The position numbers and the translations under genes are program-made. A stretch of 64,000 nucleotides of DNA. Origin: Cytophagales bacterium CG12_big_fil_rev_8_21_14_0_65_40_12 (GTDB lineage: Bacteria > Bacteroidota > Bacteroidia > Cytophagales > Cyclobacteriaceae). Shown piece after piece: positions 43,841-52,305 of the stretch. Numbering within the stretch: position 1 is the first letter of the stretch; each line of letters begins with the position of its first letter. The notes under the pieces are model-generated. The model saw only the letters and a list, made by a program, of their open reading frames with translations. It was not told where the DNA came from and made no database searches. The DNA lies in assembly GCA_002786855.1 (NCBI GenBank), contig PCUU01000056.1:519-64518 (forward strand), read 5' to 3'.

Positions 43841-45096
43841 ACCTTATACACCATCTGAAAGTTGTTTCTGCTGCGCTGCTCAATAATGATTTGCTTATCC
43901 TTCATTAATGCCTCTATGGTGGCTTGATTATAATTTTTAATGGTGATCATTTCGAGACCTTCATTATAATAAATCAAGAAATCTTCTTTTAGTGCCATCC
44001 TCAACTGCTCTCTTTTCACAGGGTTATCATCCATACAAATCGTGAACGAAATCGCTGAATTTTGCATGAGATTGATCGTCAAATGATTGCGATTGATGTG
44101 TTCAAAAATCAAGTGAATATGCTGCTCATTGATGAAAGAAAAGTCACTTATTTTGAAAGAAATAACGGTTTGCTTGTCTTTGTGAATGATGGCAGGCGCT
44201 AAGTTTGGAATCACACATTCGTTGATCAAAGTACCGTTGGCATCGGGATTTTCGAAAGACTTCACATAAAGTGGAATTCCTTTTTGCGCTAAGGGTTTAA
44301 TGGTTTTTGGGTGAATTACCGTAGCCCCATAATAGGTCATTTCAGCGGCTTCTTTGTAAGGCAGCTGATCGAAGAGAACGGTGTCCGAGAATTTTTTTGG
44401 ATCTGCATTCAGTACACCCGGTACATCTTTCCAAATGGTCACAGATTCTGCCCCTAAAGAGGTGGCAAAAATGGCTGCACTAAAATCTGAGCCCTCTCTG
44501 CCCAGTGTTGTGGTATTGAATTTGGCATTGGAACCAATAAAGCCTTGCGTCAATAAAATTTTAGTTTCCTTGTGCTGGGCCACCTGCGATCGGATGATAT
44601 TTTGAGTCGCGCCCCAATCTACTTTGGCTTGCCTGTGGATGTTATCGGTTTTCACCAACTTTCTGGCGTCTAACCAAGTAGTTTTAATTTGGCGGGTGTT
44701 CAAATAGGCACTCACAATCCTTGTGGACAGGATTTCACCAAAAGAGACGGTTTGATCATACAAATAATCATAGCCTAACGAAGAGCTGAATCGTTCAAGT
44801 TCATGGCTTAGATTTTCAAAATCTTGCTGAATTTCTTGGTTCAACTGCTGATTTCCCTTTAGGCCTAAATCAGCGATAATCTTTGCGTGAAAATCCTTAA
44901 TGGTTTGCAACGAAGAAATGTAATCCTCTTCATCTATCAGTCGCTGAAGGACTGCCTCAAATGCATTTGTCATTTTGCCCATGGCCGAAACAATCACCAT
45001 GAGTTGGTCAGCATTATGGGCTTCAATTATGGAAGCCATGTTTTTAACCGAGTCGGCATCTTTCACAGAGGCGCCACCAAACTTAAATACTTTCAA
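43837..45096 (-). CDS. lysC: Aspartate kinase
   Basis: 419 residues catalysing the first step from aspartate to lysine, threonine and methionine. The kinase domain begins [18 protein letters not shown] and includes [19 protein letters not shown] and [17 protein letters not shown]; an ACT-like regulatory region follows from about residue 300, so feedback inhibition is likely. The start is TTG at 45096, with no ATG that would keep KFGGASV. No other amino-acid biosynthesis gene is adjacent. It diverges from fbp across 72 bp. Confidence 0.93.
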   Translation of the reverse strand: MKVFKFGGASVKDADSVKNMASIIEAHNADQLMVIVSAMGKMTNAFEAVLQRLIDEEDYISSLQTIKDFHAKIIADLGLKGNQQLNQEIQQDFENLSHELERFSSSLGYDYLYDQTVSFGEILSTRIVSAYLNTRQIKTTWLDARKLVKTDNIHRQAKVDWGATQNIIRSQVAQHKETKILLTQGFIGSNAKFNTTTLGREGSDFSAAIFATSLGAESVTIWKDVPGVLNADPKKFSDTVLFDQLPYKEAAEMTYYGATVIHPKTIKPLAQKGIPLYVKSFENPDANGTLINECVIPNLAPAIIHKDKQTVISFKISDFSFINEQHIHLIFEHINRNHLTINLMQNSAISFTICMDDNPVKREQLRMALKEDFLIYYNEGLEMITIKNYNQATIEALMKDKQIIIEQRSRNNFQMVYKV

Positions 45097-45168
45097 AGGT
45101 CGTTAGTTATTTTTCTTAATTTCGCTGCAAGTTATCAACGTTTTCGGAGATTAAAATTATTGTATTGC

Positions 45169-46164
45169 ATGGCAAAAGCTGAAAATTCTAGAATCGCGCT
45201 TCCTGTTGGGTCAAATTTGGACAGGTTTATCATGAGGAACCAAGAGGCATTTGCCTATGCATCGGGCGAACTTTCCCAACTGATCCGCGATTTGGCTTAT
45301 GCTGGAAAAGTGGTGAATCGTGAAATTAACCGCGCTGGTTTGGCAGGCATCACGGGAGCTTATGGTGCTGATAATGTGCAAGGTGAGGCCCAACAAAACC
45401 TCGATGTGGCTGCCAATATTCGATTCTCAAGAGCATTGCAAAAAGGGGGAGAAGTGGCCGCTATAATATCCGAAGAAGAAGAAGACATCATGGATTTGAA
45501 TAATCCAAGGGCCAAATACATTATCGCAATCGACCCATTGGATGGTTCTTCAAATATTGACGTCAACGTTTCTATCGGTACAATTTTCTCCATTTACCGA
45601 AGGCTTTCGCCTCAAGGTGGCCCAGTGCAAATGGAAGATGTACTCCAGAAAGGGAGTGATCAAGTGGCGGCTGGTTATATTCTTTATGGTTCTTCAACCA
45701 TGTTTGTGTACACCACAGGTGCAGGAGTAAATGGTTTTACTTATGAACCTTCCTTGGGTGAGTATATTCTTTCTCACCAGAATATGAAAATGCCAAATGA
45801 TGGTACAATTTACTCTGTAAACGAAGGGGCTTCTAAAACCTTCCCGCAGGAAGTAAAGGACTATATAGACAAGTGTAAGGATAGAGGTTATTCGGCCCGT
45901 TACATTGGTTCTTTAGTGGCTGATTTCCACAGAAATATGCTTAAGGGCGGCATCTATATTTATCCCCCTACGGAAAAAGCTCCAAATGGTAAACTCAGGT
46001 TAATGTACGAATGCAACTGTTTGGCGATGATTGCTGAACAAGCTGGAGGTATGGCTACGGATGGTAAGCAACGAATTTTGGACATTGAACCTACGTCTCT
46101 GCATCAGCGTGTTCCATTTTTCGTGGGCAGCAAGAAAATGGTAAAAGAAGCTTCGAAGGCTTAA
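45169..46164 (+). CDS. fbp: Class I fructose-1,6-bisphosphatase
   Basis: 331 residues; gluconeogenic hydrolysis of fructose-1,6-bisphosphate. Metal-binding and active-site motifs: [28 protein letters not shown], and the C-terminal block [20 protein letters not shown]. The frame extends far upstream through lysC antisense, but homology starts only at [14 protein letters not shown], so the ATG at 45169 is chosen. The stop overlaps that of the next gene on the other strand. TAATTTCG at 45118-45125 may be a weak -7 element. Confidence 0.95.
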   Translation: MAKAENSRIALPVGSNLDRFIMRNQEAFAYASGELSQLIRDLAYAGKVVNREINRAGLAGITGAYGADNVQGEAQQNLDVAANIRFSRALQKGGEVAAIISEEEEDIMDLNNPRAKYIIAIDPLDGSSNIDVNVSIGTIFSIYRRLSPQGGPVQMEDVLQKGSDQVAAGYILYGSSTMFVYTTGAGVNGFTYEPSLGEYILSHQNMKMPNDGTIYSVNEGASKTFPQEVKDYIDKCKDRGYSARYIGSLVADFHRNMLKGGIYIYPPTEKAPNGKLRLMYECNCLAMIAEQAGGMATDGKQRILDIEPTSLHQRVPFFVGSKKMVKEASKA

Positions 46165-46475
46165 GACTGAGCGTAACGTTTTCTGAATTCCACTTTCTGA
46201 AGTTCGCGTTCCCAAATCATTTCAGATATGGTTTGGGCGGGATTAGACGAAATGGCCAAAGCAGCTTTTAATTTCTCTTCAGATACATCGATCCGATAAA
46301 GCGAATTGATCAATCTATTGAAATCATGGCTGAGCAAATGCTCAACAAGTTTATAGAGTAAAGAAAAGGCCTTTTCAGCATTGATTTCTTCTTCGGCAAT
46401 CTTCCAGTGGTTTGAATTGAGCTGAAAATCCTTTTGGATCAGGCTTAGGCTTGTTAAAATATCTTTCTGTTCCAT
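46161..46475 (-). CDS. Hypothetical helical protein
   Basis: 104 residues from the ATG at 46475. All-helical, charged, soluble; no motif recognised ([55 protein letters not shown]). An earlier in-frame start lies inside a terminator hairpin. It follows the DUF5606 gene; the hairpin between them puts its T tract right against this start codon, so expression may depend on read-through. Confidence 0.55.
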   Translation of the reverse strand: MEQKDILTSLSLIQKDFQLNSNHWKIAEEEINAEKAFSLLYKLVEHLLSHDFNRLINSLYRIDVSEEKLKAALAISSNPAQTISEMIWERELQKVEFRKRYAQS

Positions 46476-46497
46476 AAAAAAGCCGGCTTTCACCGGC
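46476..46497 (-). terminator. Terminator hairpin abutting a start codon
   Basis: On the minus strand GCCGG-TGAAAG-CCGGC is followed by six T and then immediately the ATG of the helical protein gene. It would end the DUF5606 transcript or limit read-through into the next gene. Confidence 0.7.
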
Positions 46498-46502
46498 ATT
46501 GA

Positions 46503-46931
46503 TTATTTCTCTTTTTCTTCGGAAGTAGCTTCCTCTTCGGCAAATACCTCTGGATAATCCTTGGCTAAAACGTTGTACCAAGTGACTAGTTTCTTGATGT
46601 CCGAAGTATAAACACGGCTTTGATCAAAATCAGGAAGGATGTGTTCCATAAATGATTGAAGTTCATCAGAGGCAGAATTCTTGTTCAAACCTGTGTCCCC
46701 ATCGAATTCAGCATGAATTTTACGCATCACATCGGCAAGGGGAGTAGCGCCTTCTTCGGTGTTGGTGTAGATGGAGATTTCGCTAAGAACAGATACTTGA
46801 GAGTCGGCTCCCACGACCACTTTCTTTTTTTGCGAATCCAATGATTCTAAAATAATGCCTGATCTTCCTGGTTTAGCAATTCTAAACAAACCACCTTTTC
46901 CAGATACAGCGGCAATTTCTTCAAACTTCAT
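46503..46931 (-). CDS. DUF5606 family protein
   Basis: 142 residues from the ATG at 46931 (an earlier frame start is not needed). The N-terminal block MKFEEIAAVSGKGGLFRIA, then GRSGIILESLD and SVLSEISIYT, fits the small-barrel N-terminal domain of DUF5606; the rest is helical with an acidic Glu/Lys tail. Conserved in Bacteroidota; function unknown. Lies between engB and the helical protein gene on the same strand. Confidence 0.75.
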   Translation of the reverse strand: MKFEEIAAVSGKGGLFRIAKPGRSGIILESLDSQKKKVVVGADSQVSVLSEISIYTNTEEGATPLADVMRKIHAEFDGDTGLNKNSASDELQSFMEHILPDFDQSRVYTSDIKKLVTWYNVLAKDYPEVFAEEEATSEEKEK

Positions 46932-46997
46932 AGTGTCTTTTTGTATATAATGCCTCAAAGTAAACTTACCCTGAGGTAATGGCGAAAGAAAATTGAA

Positions 46998-47588
46998 TTA
47001 ATTATTTAGAATCACTTCGATGTACTCGCTTAACTCATCTCTTCCAGCTCCAGTTTCTGCCGAGCTACTGAATATTGTCGGCAAATCCTCCCAAGTTTCC
47101 TTAAGTGCTTTTTTAAATCGGGCAATGTTTTGCTGCGTTTTGTTGGTGGATTGTTTGTCGGCTTTTGTAAAAATGAGCGCAAAAGGAATTCCCGAAGCAC
47201 CAAGCCAGTTGATGAACTCTAAATCTATTTTCTGAGGTTCCAAACGACTGTCAATCAGTACGAACACTAGCTGTAGATTTTCACGACCAACCAGGTAATC
47301 TTCAATCATTTGTCCCCAAGCTGCTCGATTTTTCTTACTCGTTTGAGCATAGCCATAACCTGGTAAATCGACCAAGTACCAAGACTCATCGATCAAAAAA
47401 TGATTGATCAGCTGGGTTTTACCTGGTCGGCCAGAAGTCTTTGCCAAGTTTTTTTTCTTGGTAAGCATATTGATCAATGATGATTTTCCAACATTTGATC
47501 TACCAATAAATGCAAACTCCGACTTATCGGCAGGAGGGCATAAGAGGTAATCTGTGTTGCTTACAACAAAACTTGCGTTTTCAAACAT
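46998..47588 (-). CDS. engB: Ribosome biogenesis GTPase EngB/YsxC
   Basis: 196 residues, TRAFAC-class GTPase used in 50S subunit assembly. G1 GRSNVGKSSLINML, G2 region KTSGRPGKTQLINHF, G3 DLPGYGYAQ, G4 FTKADKQ, G5 SSAETGAGRDE. Intact and of normal length. Upstream of it lies a 470-bp gene-free stretch. Confidence 0.96.
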   Translation of the reverse strand: MFENASFVVSNTDYLLCPPADKSEFAFIGRSNVGKSSLINMLTKKKNLAKTSGRPGKTQLINHFLIDESWYLVDLPGYGYAQTSKKNRAAWGQMIEDYLVGRENLQLVFVLIDSRLEPQKIDLEFINWLGASGIPFALIFTKADKQSTNKTQQNIARFKKALKETWEDLPTIFSSSAETGAGRDELSEYIEVILNN

Positions 47589-48058
47589 GGCGCAAAGTTA
47601 ATCAAGCTGAGCAAAATGTTCGAATCTTATTTTTTTGAAGATCACAGTCAATTTCATTTTGGGTTAACGAAAGCATAACAGAAAGCGCGATCATCTAAAA
47701 TATAACACAGCTACCTTTAGAGAGAATTCCAAGGTCTTCAACCTTCAATTCGCCTAATCGAAAACATACATTTCATACATCGCAACAAGGGTCACCAAAA
47801 TGGTGGCCCTTGTTGTAGGCTCTATTTTGATTCGGATTGCTTGCCGATCTGGCTTGATTGATTTTTCAGAATTATCTCAATTTCTGCTTTCCTGATAAAG
47901 AAGAATTGACCAATTTGCGTCCAAAATTTATAGACTATGTTAATGCTCGGTTTTATTCTATTCCTTTTTGTTTTGGCGATCGTTTCTCCGAAGATTTTCC
48001 CTAACAACAAAGTTAGCTCTCATAAAAGGGATTGGGACGTTTGATCTTCCCAAAATCC
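47589..48058. other. Gene-free region with long hairpin
   Basis: 470 bp between engB and the pirin gene. Its main feature is a 14-bp hairpin at 47784-47814 (AACAAGGGTCACCA / TGGTGGCCCTTGTT, loop AAA, one T-G pair) without a T tract. A 62-codon minus-strand frame at 47822-48010 has no recognisable feature. The hairpin could belong to a small RNA or be a terminator remnant. Confidence 0.4.
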
Positions 48059-49081
48059 CTAATCTTTAGCCTCTTTTCTGCCATCTGCATGTAGCGCAAA
48101 TCTTCCTTTGTCTTTGCCATGCGTGTGGTCATATGCTCCCCAAGGCCAACCTCCAAATTGTGTTTGTTGGAATTCTCTCATGGCTTGTTGAATCTCCATA
48201 TTGGTATTCATTACAAATGGCCCGTACTGAGCTACAGGCTCGTTAATGGGTCTTCCCTGTAAAAAAAGAAGTTTAGCTTTGGTGTCTCCATTTTTAAGGG
48301 TGGTGATTTCGTGATCCTTTAATTCAATCACTGAATTGACCATAATTGGTTGATTGTCAATCATTAATTTGCTTCCTTCATAGAGGTATAAACTACGGTT
48401 TACTCCTTTCGAGGCAGCAGGCATTTGCCAGGTAGCTTCAGGTTCAATTTCTATTGTCCAAATGGCCACTTCATTATGGGGGTCTGCTGCCCAAGAATCT
48501 GGCGCTGGTGCAGGCGCTTGTACTCCATTTAATTTGCCAGTAATTACCTTTACGCGAGTCATATAGCCTTCAGAATCTCGATGCTCTACAGTTTGAATTT
48601 CATCTGACCACAGCATGGCAAAATGGGGCTCCACCATTTTACTTTTACTCGGTAGGTTAAGCCAAATCTGAAAAAGCACTAATGGATTAGGGCCATTCTC
48701 GTTCAATAAAGGGAACATTTCTGAGTGTTGAACTCCTTTGCCAGCCGTCATCCACTGTACATCGCCATTGCCAAAACGCCCAGCGGCACCAAGTGAGTCA
48801 GAATGATCCACCAAACCTTTTTCGGCAATTGTAACAGTTTCGAAACCGCGATGCGGATGAGCGGGAAATCCGGGTACAGTTTGACCGTGATACATGCTCC
48901 AACCGTCCTTTCCTGCAAAATCAGCCCCTAAGTTTCTGCCTTTGAGTTTGGCATTAGGCCCTAATTCGCCATTTCCTTCAGGATAATTGTCCTTATGAAA
49001 AGCACAGAATAGAAAAGGATCACTTGTTTGCCAGGGAAAATTAAGCGGATGTACGGAAATGATGGAGTTGTTCATGGCCAT
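48059..49081 (-). CDS. Pirin family protein
   Basis: 340 residues of the bicupin pirin family. Metal ligands are visible in the N-terminal cupin: [14 protein letters not shown] (HxH), a further His in [10 protein letters not shown], and Glu nearby. The C-terminal cupin is less conserved. Prokaryotic pirins are variously reported as quercetin dioxygenases or regulators; the role here is unknown. Two start codons (ATGGCCATG) are only six bases apart. Confidence 0.88.
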   Translation of the reverse strand: MAMNNSIISVHPLNFPWQTSDPFLFCAFHKDNYPEGNGELGPNAKLKGRNLGADFAGKDGWSMYHGQTVPGFPAHPHRGFETVTIAEKGLVDHSDSLGAAGRFGNGDVQWMTAGKGVQHSEMFPLLNENGPNPLVLFQIWLNLPSKSKMVEPHFAMLWSDEIQTVEHRDSEGYMTRVKVITGKLNGVQAPAPAPDSWAADPHNEVAIWTIEIEPEATWQMPAASKGVNRSLYLYEGSKLMIDNQPIMVNSVIELKDHEITTLKNGDTKAKLLFLQGRPINEPVAQYGPFVMNTNMEIQQAMREFQQTQFGGWPWGAYDHTHGKDKGRFALHADGRKEAKD

Positions 49082-49231
49082 GGGTTTTGTTTAGCCTTTG
49101 AACATATCGATTATTCGTGAGGTTTCAATACAACAAAATTTTAATGGTCGATTTGATAAACTACCTGGAAATAAGATTTGGCTGCTTCAAATTGATCACA
49201 ATGCTTATCTTCGCCCCAAATTAAAAAAGGA

Positions 49232-49699
49232 ATGGACAAACTGGTTGGATTTATACGCACTGCAAGCTATCTCATTTTTTTAGGAGCTCTCATTTGGGCT
49301 TATGCGTCCATGGCGGCCGATGTCACTTATCGTTTTGATGGCGATGGAAGTGCTCTGGAAATCATTGACAAGAACACCTTCTTTTTTGCCAGTGTTGGTA
49401 TTTTTTTGATCACCAACATTATTTGTGTATTCTTCATCAGCACGCTAAAGAAAATCAAGACTACAGAAGATGGGCAAGGCATAAGAAATCGATCTTTGAA
49501 ATTGGATGTGATTACTTGGGTAAAGGGCTTTGCAAGTATCTTGAATATCATGTTCACTACCTTCGTATTCTTCCTAGGTTTTATGAATATGAATGAGCTC
49601 AAAATGAATATCCTGAGTTTCTACATTTATGTGGGACCCATCTTGTTGATTTTCTGGTTTTTCTACTTGGTGAAGATCGTTTCCGCTAAGCGGAATTAA
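49232..49699 (+). CDS. Hypothetical four-helix membrane protein
   Basis: 155 residues with predicted membrane helices at about 7-26, 50-72, 95-118 and 128-148. Family not recognised. Loops are short and the C-terminus basic (KIVSAKRN). It stands alone between pirin and parE, in the direction of parE but 256 bp away. Confidence 0.6.
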   Translation: MDKLVGFIRTASYLIFLGALIWAYASMAADVTYRFDGDGSALEIIDKNTFFFASVGIFLITNIICVFFISTLKKIKTTEDGQGIRNRSLKLDVITWVKGFASILNIMFTTFVFFLGFMNMNELKMNILSFYIYVGPILLIFWFFYLVKIVSAKRN

Positions 49700-49904
49700 A
49701 AACCGGTAGACACACGGCACAAATTTCAATTGGTTAAAATCTAAAATCGGCCATCGTAATTTGGTTGGTTTGCTTAGGGCTTGACTGTCAGTGGTTATGA
49801 AGCCTTGAGCCTGCAATAGATGATTTAAATGGGCTGATTTTAGCCTTTTATAGGGCAAAGTCAATAGTGCATTTTTAGATTTAATATTTTAACTTCCGAC
49901 TTAA

Positions 49905-49923
49905 TTGGTACTTACTGTACCAA
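49905..49923 (+). promoter_or_regulatory. Palindrome upstream of parE
   Basis: TTGGTAC-TTACT-GTACCAA, a perfect 7-bp dyad, ends 32 bases before the parE start codon. The position fits an operator or a 5' hairpin in the parE leader. No known regulator can be assigned. Confidence 0.35.
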
Positions 49924-49955
49924 ATTTCTACATCATCTTTTTTGGAGTTTTTTGA

Positions 49956-51821
49956 ATGGCGAATGAAGTATCGAACTACACCGAAGACAGTATTCGGTCA
50001 CTAGATTGGAAGGAACATATCAGATTAAGACCCGGAATGTACATTGGGAAATTGGGCGATGGGTCGGCCCAAGATGACGGTATCTATGTTTTAGTAAAAG
50101 AAGTTATAGACAACAGTATCGATGAACACATGATGGGTTTTGGTAAGACCATCGATGTGAAAGTGTCGGAACTGAAAGTCGAAGTAAGAGACTATGGTCG
50201 CGGCATCCCTTTGGGGAAAGTTGTAGACTGCGTTTCGAAGATCAACACAGGAGGTAAATACGATAGCGGTGCTTTCCAAAAGTCTGTAGGACTAAATGGG
50301 GTAGGTACAAAGGCAGTAAACGCCTTATCTTCCTTTTTCAGGGTGCAATCTTACAGGGATGGGAAAACGAAGTTGGCGGAATTTGCCCGTGGCGAAATCA
50401 CCAATGACGAGCAGGAAACCACTACCAGTGGAAGAAACGGTACGCTCATCACCTTCAGACCTGACGATACGATTTTCAAAAATTACCATTTCATACCTGA
50501 ATACCTTGACGACTTAATTTGGAATTACTGTTTCTTGAATGCTGGATTAACCATCAATTTTAATGGGACTCGCTATCATTCCGAAAAGGGACTTCATGAC
50601 CTGCTGTCAAGAAAAACTACAGAAGATAGTCTGCGCTATCCTATCATACATCTGAAAGGCGAGGACATTGAAATTGCCATGTCGCACACCAATCAATATG
50701 GCGAAGACTACTATTCTTTTGTCAATGGTCAGTATACAACCCAAGGTGGAACACACCAAGCTGCTTTTAGAGAGGCTTTAGTGAAAACGATTCGGGAATT
50801 CTATAATAAGAATTTTGAGGCTTCGGATGTTCGAGGGTCAATAGTAGGCGCCATAGCCGTTCGCGTGCAGGAACCAGTCTTCGAATCGCAGACTAAAACG
50901 AAATTAGGTTCTCAAAACGTAGGCCCAGATGGCCCGACCATGAGAACCTTTGTCAATGATTTCGTAAAGAAGGCATTGGATGATTTTCTTCACAAGAATC
51001 CAGATACTGCGAATTCGCTACTCAAGCGAATTTTACAATCGGAGCGGGAGCGAAAGGAAATTGCTGGCATTAAAAAACTGGCCAATGAGAGGGCCAAAAA
51101 GGCGAACCTTCACAATAAGAAACTGAGGGATTGCAGAATTCACCTCGATGATAAAAAGGGAGACGAAGACTTAAGAAATGCCTCTACGCTGTTCATCACA
51201 GAAGGGGACTCTGCTAGTGGTTCAATCACCAAATCAAGAAACGTTCAAACTCAGGCTGTTTTTAGTTTGAGAGGAAAACCACTCAACTGTTATGGCTATT
51301 CTAAAAAAGTGGTTTACGAGAATGAGGAATTCAATCTGCTTCAACATGCCCTCAATATTGAAGATGGCTTAGAAGGATTGCGATACGATAAAATCGTTAT
51401 CGCTACCGATGCCGATGTTGATGGCATGCATATTCGACTTTTGCTGCTTACCTACTTTCTTCAGTTTTTTCCAGACTTGGTAAGAAGAGGTCATGTGTAT
51501 ATTTTGGAAACGCCACTTTTTAGGGTAAGAAATAAGAAAGAAACGATCTATTGCTATAGTGAAGAAGAAAAACAGCGTGCAGTGGAGAAATTGGGCAGCA
51601 AGCCAGAAATCACACGTTTCAAAGGATTAGGGGAAATTTCGCCTGATGAGTTCAAAGGTTTTATCAATGAAGACATGCGTTTAGAACCCATCATTTTGAA
51701 AAAAGACACTAGCATTGAAGAACTATTGAAATTCTATATGGGCAAGAATACTCCCGATCGCCAAATCTTCATCATTGACCGCCTAAAAGTAGAAAAGGAC
51801 CTTATAACCACTGAAATTTAA
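49956..51821 (+). CDS. parE: DNA topoisomerase IV subunit B
   Basis: 621 residues. The GHKL ATPase domain has [15 protein letters not shown] (catalytic Glu, Mg-binding Asn), DYGRGIPLG and [15 protein letters not shown]; the Toprim domain has [11 protein letters not shown] and [16 protein letters not shown]. Length and the lack of a GyrB insert fit ParE-type topoisomerase IV, which separates daughter chromosomes. The stop lies 2 bases before the left end of a 477-bp insertion that separates it from parC. Confidence 0.95.
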   Translation: MANEVSNYTEDSIRSLDWKEHIRLRPGMYIGKLGDGSAQDDGIYVLVKEVIDNSIDEHMMGFGKTIDVKVSELKVEVRDYGRGIPLGKVVDCVSKINTGGKYDSGAFQKSVGLNGVGTKAVNALSSFFRVQSYRDGKTKLAEFARGEITNDEQETTTSGRNGTLITFRPDDTIFKNYHFIPEYLDDLIWNYCFLNAGLTINFNGTRYHSEKGLHDLLSRKTTEDSLRYPIIHLKGEDIEIAMSHTNQYGEDYYSFVNGQYTTQGGTHQAAFREALVKTIREFYNKNFEASDVRGSIVGAIAVRVQEPVFESQTKTKLGSQNVGPDGPTMRTFVNDFVKKALDDFLHKNPDTANSLLKRILQSERERKEIAGIKKLANERAKKANLHNKKLRDCRIHLDDKKGDEDLRNASTLFITEGDSASGSITKSRNVQTQAVFSLRGKPLNCYGYSKKVVYENEEFNLLQHALNIEDGLEGLRYDKIVIATDADVDGMHIRLLLLTYFLQFFPDLVRRGHVYILETPLFRVRNKKETIYCYSEEEKQRAVEKLGSKPEITRFKGLGEISPDEFKGFINEDMRLEPIILKKDTSIEELLKFYMGKNTPDRQIFIIDRLKVEKDLITTEI

Positions 51822-51823
51822 TT

Positions 51824-52300
51824 GTCTGGAGCAGAATTAAAGAATGTTTTAATGCCAGAATGGAAAAGGATGAATTAACATATGCAATAATAGGCTGTGC
51901 TATGAAAGTGCACAATACAATGGGGCCAGGCTTTCAGGAGGTAATCTATCAACGATGCTTAGCGATAGAATTAGCAAGGGCAAATTTAAATTACCAAAGA
52001 GAACAATCTCAAACCGTGTATTATGACAGCATTGAAGTTGGAAAGCGAAGGGCTGATTTTATTGTTGAAGATAAAGTAGTGGTGGAACTGAAAGCAGTGG
52101 TTAAATTAGAAGACGCTCATTTAGCCCAAGCCAAAAACTACACGGTTGCCTATGATTTTCCAAAGGGTTTATTAATCAACTTTGGAAGCAAAAGTATGGA
52201 ATACAAATTAATGTTTAACCCAAAATACCAAGATCAGAAATGAAAGTTGGGCAATTAGTAATCCTGAAAATTCTAGGATTCTAATAATTCTGATACAGAC
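51824..52300. mobile_element. Small GxxExxY element with inverted ends
   Basis: The ends are inverted repeats of the form GTCTGnAnCAGAATTA (51824-51839 and, reversed, 52285-52300; 14 of 16 match). Inside is one gene for a GxxExxY protein, and near the right end a hairpin AATCCT (52260-52265) / AGGATT (52275-52280). The element sits exactly between the parE stop (2 bases before) and the parC start (5 bases after). No transposase is encoded and no clear target duplication is seen. Confidence 0.65.
51860..52243 (+). CDS. GxxExxY protein (PDDEXK_3 nuclease-like)
   Basis: 127 residues of the GxxExxY family (PF13366). The signature is GPGFQEVIY (22-30); a PD-(D/E)XK core is visible with D66 in RRADFIVED and E76-L-K78 in VVVELKAV. 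Nuclease activity is expected by fold but has not, to my knowledge, been settled for the family. It lies inside an element with inverted ends in the parE-parC junction and has nothing to do with topoisomerase function. Catalytic residues are intact, so the gene is under selection or recently acquired. Confidence 0.88.
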   Translation: MEKDELTYAIIGCAMKVHNTMGPGFQEVIYQRCLAIELARANLNYQREQSQTVYYDSIEVGKRRADFIVEDKVVVELKAVVKLEDAHLAQAKNYTVAYDFPKGLLINFGSKSMEYKLMFNPKYQDQK

Positions 52301-52305
52301 GATTT

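Noticed and set aside
44887-45168. Upstream extension of the fbp frame by 94 codons
   Set aside because: It runs antisense through lysC and has no similarity to fructose-bisphosphatases; homology starts at the ATG at 45169.
47822-48010. 62-codon minus-strand frame in the gene-free region
   Set aside because: Basic, low-information sequence without motif, signal or neighbours in an operon; could be real but cannot be supported.
49574-49864. 96-codon minus-strand frame before parE
   Set aside because: Half of it is antisense to a membrane protein gene; composition is not protein-like and no family is recognised.
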